DNA from: Pigmentiphaga litoralis | Lineage (GTDB): Bacteria; Pseudomonadota; Gammaproteobacteria; Burkholderiales; Burkholderiaceae_B | Direction: 5' to 3' | Length of the DNA stretch: 64,000 nt | Assembly: GCF_014651835.1 (NCBI RefSeq) | Contig: NZ_BMXQ01000001.1 | Coordinates: 2,122,801-2,186,800, forward strand | Notes under the pieces: model-generated | What the model was told of the DNA's origin: nothing | The model's database searches: none | The model's input: only the letters and a program-made list of their open reading frames with translations | Program-made: the position numbers and the translations under genes | Shown here: positions 62,267 to 64,000 of the stretch, one piece after another | Layout of the letters: every line of letters starts with the position of its first letter | Numbering within the stretch: the first letter of the stretch is position 1

Positions 62267-62625
62267 AAATGCAGAGGCCGAACTATACCCAATTTTTCCG
62301 GCGTGCGCAATTTGCTGCCGATTCGTCGTAAAGTGATCGGCTTGCCTGCGCGAACGGCGGTCATGCTGCATCAAAAAAAATGGCCCGACATTGCTGTCGG
62401 GCCAATAGGGAGCACACAATATCGCGCCTCAATATGCTCGCGGGGGAAGCGCGATATCGGTGTCAGAGCCGCGGCACAGCAAGCCAATCGGGGGATCTGC
62501 GGATTCCGCCATGGCCTTTGACGCCGTGCGCGTCTCAGAGCCTGCAGTCTAGATCCAACCCTCTGACATCAACCTGAACATTGCTGCGGTGCAGTGTCAC
62601 GCGATGTATCGGTGACGGCACGGGC
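62267..62625 (-). other. Structured non-coding region downstream of cobA, candidate small RNA or long 3' UTR
   Basis: 359 bp with no convincing gene. On the minus strand it contains a perfect 9-bp inverted repeat, GCGCGATAT/ATATCGCGC (62419-62457), directly followed by a strong terminator (62373-62404). The terminator is 222-253 bases beyond the cobA stop, so either the cobA transcript has a long structured 3' end or a small RNA is encoded here. Confidence 0.45.
62373..62404 (-). terminator. Strong rho-independent terminator downstream of cobA
   Basis: On the minus strand TGGCCCGACA pairs with TGTCGGGCCA around a four-base loop, followed by T8. Confidence 0.93.
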
Positions 62626-63561
62626 TCACCCGGTCGTTACCAACCGCGCATCCGCCAGCACATCCTGCGCCATCGCCATGGCATGCGACACCGCGTCGCC
62701 CAGCACGATCACGGCGGGACTGCCCATGCCGTGCGTCGCGATAGCCTCAGCCATCCGCGCCACAGTGGTCGTCAGGTGACGCTGGTCCGCACAGGTGGCG
62801 CGCTGCACCACGGCGACCGGCAGGTCGGCCCGAAAGCCCGAGGCCATCAGCACGCGCGCCAGGCGGGTCGGATCGCTCATGCCCATGTAGCAGACAACGG
62901 TCAGGCCGCTTTGCGCCAGCGCCCGCCAATAGGGCTGGGACCCTGCTCCGGTTTCGTCCACCGTATGCGCCGTGACCAGGGCGACGCCGCGCGCCACCTG
63001 GCGATGGGTGATCGGCAGTCCCAACTGCGCGCCGATGGCCAGCCCGGCCGTCAGGCCTGCAACGGCGTCAACCTGCACGCCGCGCTCGGCCAGCCAGGCC
63101 CACTCTTCACCGCCGCGCCCGAAAATGAAGGCGTCGCCGCCTTTGACGCGCGCCACGGTTTCCCCCTGGCGGGCGTAGCGCAGCATCAGCCGCAAAATGA
63201 AGGGCTGCGGGGTCGACTTGCAGCCGCCGCGTTTGCCGACACGCACAATGCGGGTCCCTGGCGCGGCCAGTTCCAGCACACCCGGGCCGACCAGATCGTC
63301 CACCAGCCACACCGTGCAGGTGGCCAGGGTCTTGACGGCACGCACCGTCAACAGATCCGGATCGCCTGGCCCGGCGCCGATCAGCCAGACCTTGCCGCGG
63401 CACGGCACGGACCGCACGGGTTCGGAAGAAAACGTCGACGACGACAACGGGGCTGCTGACAGCGGGTTGGAAGCCAGGCGATCGGACACCAAGCGGTCGG
63501 GCACCAACGCAGTCGGCGCCAGGACGGACGCAGGCAGGTTTGTGATCACGGCGGATGTCAT
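62626..63561 (-). CDS. cobA: Uroporphyrinogen-III C-methyltransferase (siroheme/cobalamin SUMT)
   Basis: 311 residues from ATG 63561, which overlaps the upstream stop (ATGA). After a ~55-residue variable N-terminus (with a D-R-L-V-S-D-R-L-A-S pseudo-repeat) the SUMT domain begins. It has VWLIGAGPGDPDLLTVRAV, VARVKGGDAFIFGRGGEEW and PITHRQVARGVALVTAHT. The enzyme methylates uroporphyrinogen III twice to precorrin-2, first step to siroheme. Coupling to an NrtA-like gene points to siroheme supply for assimilatory nitrite reductase. The CysG dehydrogenase/chelatase part is absent. Confidence 0.93.
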   Translation of the reverse strand: MTSAVITNLPASVLAPTALVPDRLVSDRLASNPLSAAPLSSSTFSSEPVRSVPCRGKVWLIGAGPGDPDLLTVRAVKTLATCTVWLVDDLVGPGVLELAAPGTRIVRVGKRGGCKSTPQPFILRLMLRYARQGETVARVKGGDAFIFGRGGEEWAWLAERGVQVDAVAGLTAGLAIGAQLGLPITHRQVARGVALVTAHTVDETGAGSQPYWRALAQSGLTVVCYMGMSDPTRLARVLMASGFRADLPVAVVQRATCADQRHLTTTVARMAEAIATHGMGSPAVIVLGDAVSHAMAMAQDVLADARLVTTG

Positions 63562-64000
63562 GACGTCACCTCGGTAGAAATCGATGCACCAGCCGGCGCA
63601 AACTGGCTCAGATAGGTGTCGGCGTGGCGGGCATCCCACTTGACGCCATCGAGCAGCACCGCGCTGCGCCATGGGCTGGCCGGCACCGCTACCTTCGCCA
63701 TCGCGGCCGCATCCTGATAGACATCGATGCGATGCACGGCGCGGGCGACGGCCTCGTAGTCCGGCACGTCGCGCAGCAGGCCCCAACGCACGAACTGCGT
63801 CAGGAACCACATGCCGTCCGACACGTAGGGGTAGGTCACCTCGCCGTCATTGAAGAACGTGAGCGGGTGGGTATCGCGCCAGCGGCGGCCCTGCGCGTCG
63901 CCGGACAGGCCTTGCAGGCAATCGGCCAGCAGGGTGTTGGGCTGGTCGATGGCATCGGCGGCGGCCAGGCGGCGGGCGACACCATCGCGCGCCCGCATCG
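63558..64000 (-). CDS. NrtA/CmpA-like nitrate ABC transporter substrate-binding protein, C-terminal part, truncated by window edge
   Basis: The frame is open to the last base; about 147 C-terminal residues are seen. T-F-F-N-D-G-E-V-T-Y-P-Y-V-S-D-G-M-W-F-L-T-Q-F is the conserved C-terminal signature of NrtA-type nitrate/bicarbonate-binding proteins. W-G-L-L then V-D-V-Y-Q-D-A-A-like sequence follows. It overlaps cobA by 4 bases, indicating one nitrate-assimilation operon reaching beyond the window. Confidence 0.85.
   Translation of the reverse strand, partial: MRARDGVARRLAAADAIDQPNTLLADCLQGLSGDAQGRRWRDTHPLTFFNDGEVTYPYVSDGMWFLTQFVRWGLLRDVPDYEAVARAVHRIDVYQDAAAMAKVAVPASPWRSAVLLDGVKWDARHADTYLSQFAPAGASISTEVTS

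Overview
The window is a GC-rich, densely coded stretch of a betaproteobacterial chromosome. It most resembles the Alcaligenaceae (Bordetella/Achromobacter relatives) of the order Burkholderiales. This rests on gene content and order: recA-recX next to metR/metE and sucCD, tandem TerC-family genes, a hemCDXY block divergent from ppc, two Bug-type (tripartite tricarboxylate) periplasmic receptors, a TctD/TctE-like two-component system, and a paired cphA'/cphA cyanophycin locus. No prophage, insertion sequence, integrase or CRISPR array was seen. The organism assignment is inference; no 16S rRNA gene is present.

Layout. 1-2861: end of a CysB-like LysR regulator, tRNA-Arg(CCT), and a BisC-like molybdoenzyme. 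2893-8869: an Lrp/AsnC regulator divergent from a five-gene cassette (cystathionine-lyase-like PLP enzyme, DapA-like lyase, atypical SDR, Bug receptor, DadA-like flavoprotein), probably one catabolic operon of unknown substrate. 9106-14133: glgX, a two-subunit class I fumarase/tartrate dehydratase, and panE. 14460-19574: a BCCT transporter overlapping an orphan PAS histidine kinase, then a beta-lactamase-fold lipoprotein. 19640-27719: ppa, the hemCDXY heme operon, and divergent ppc. 27818-34527: a pilin-like microprotein, two TerC-family membrane proteins, sucD, sucC and metE, all on the minus strand. 34695-43720: metR, recX with a very long repetitive N-terminus, recA with a LexA box, a second LexA box, a TctD/TctE-like pair, an MHS-family transporter and an exported methyltransferase-fold protein.

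43809-54348: a second Bug receptor, then the cyanophycin locus. DUF1854 protein and an ABC transporter run leftward; cphA' and cphA run rightward from a shared 363-bp region. A SpeE-like lipoprotein and an RcnB-like His-rich exported protein follow. 54527-59316: a hybrid histidine kinase and a lipoprotein alpha/beta hydrolase. 59511-62030: a cluster of small proteins, including a 24-residue membrane peptide and two equal-length paralogues flanking a KGG-type stress protein. 62190-64000: tRNA-Met(CAT), a structured non-coding stretch, a siroheme-type uroporphyrinogen methyltransferase and the end of an NrtA-like nitrate-binding protein.

The clearest multi-gene systems are the cyanophycin locus (Asp/Arg storage polymer), the heme operon, the SOS-controlled recA region and the Lrp-linked cassette. 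The least explained items are the 145-residue paralogue pair, the RecX extension, the second LexA box with no obvious gene, the pilin-like microprotein and the Lrp-linked cassette.
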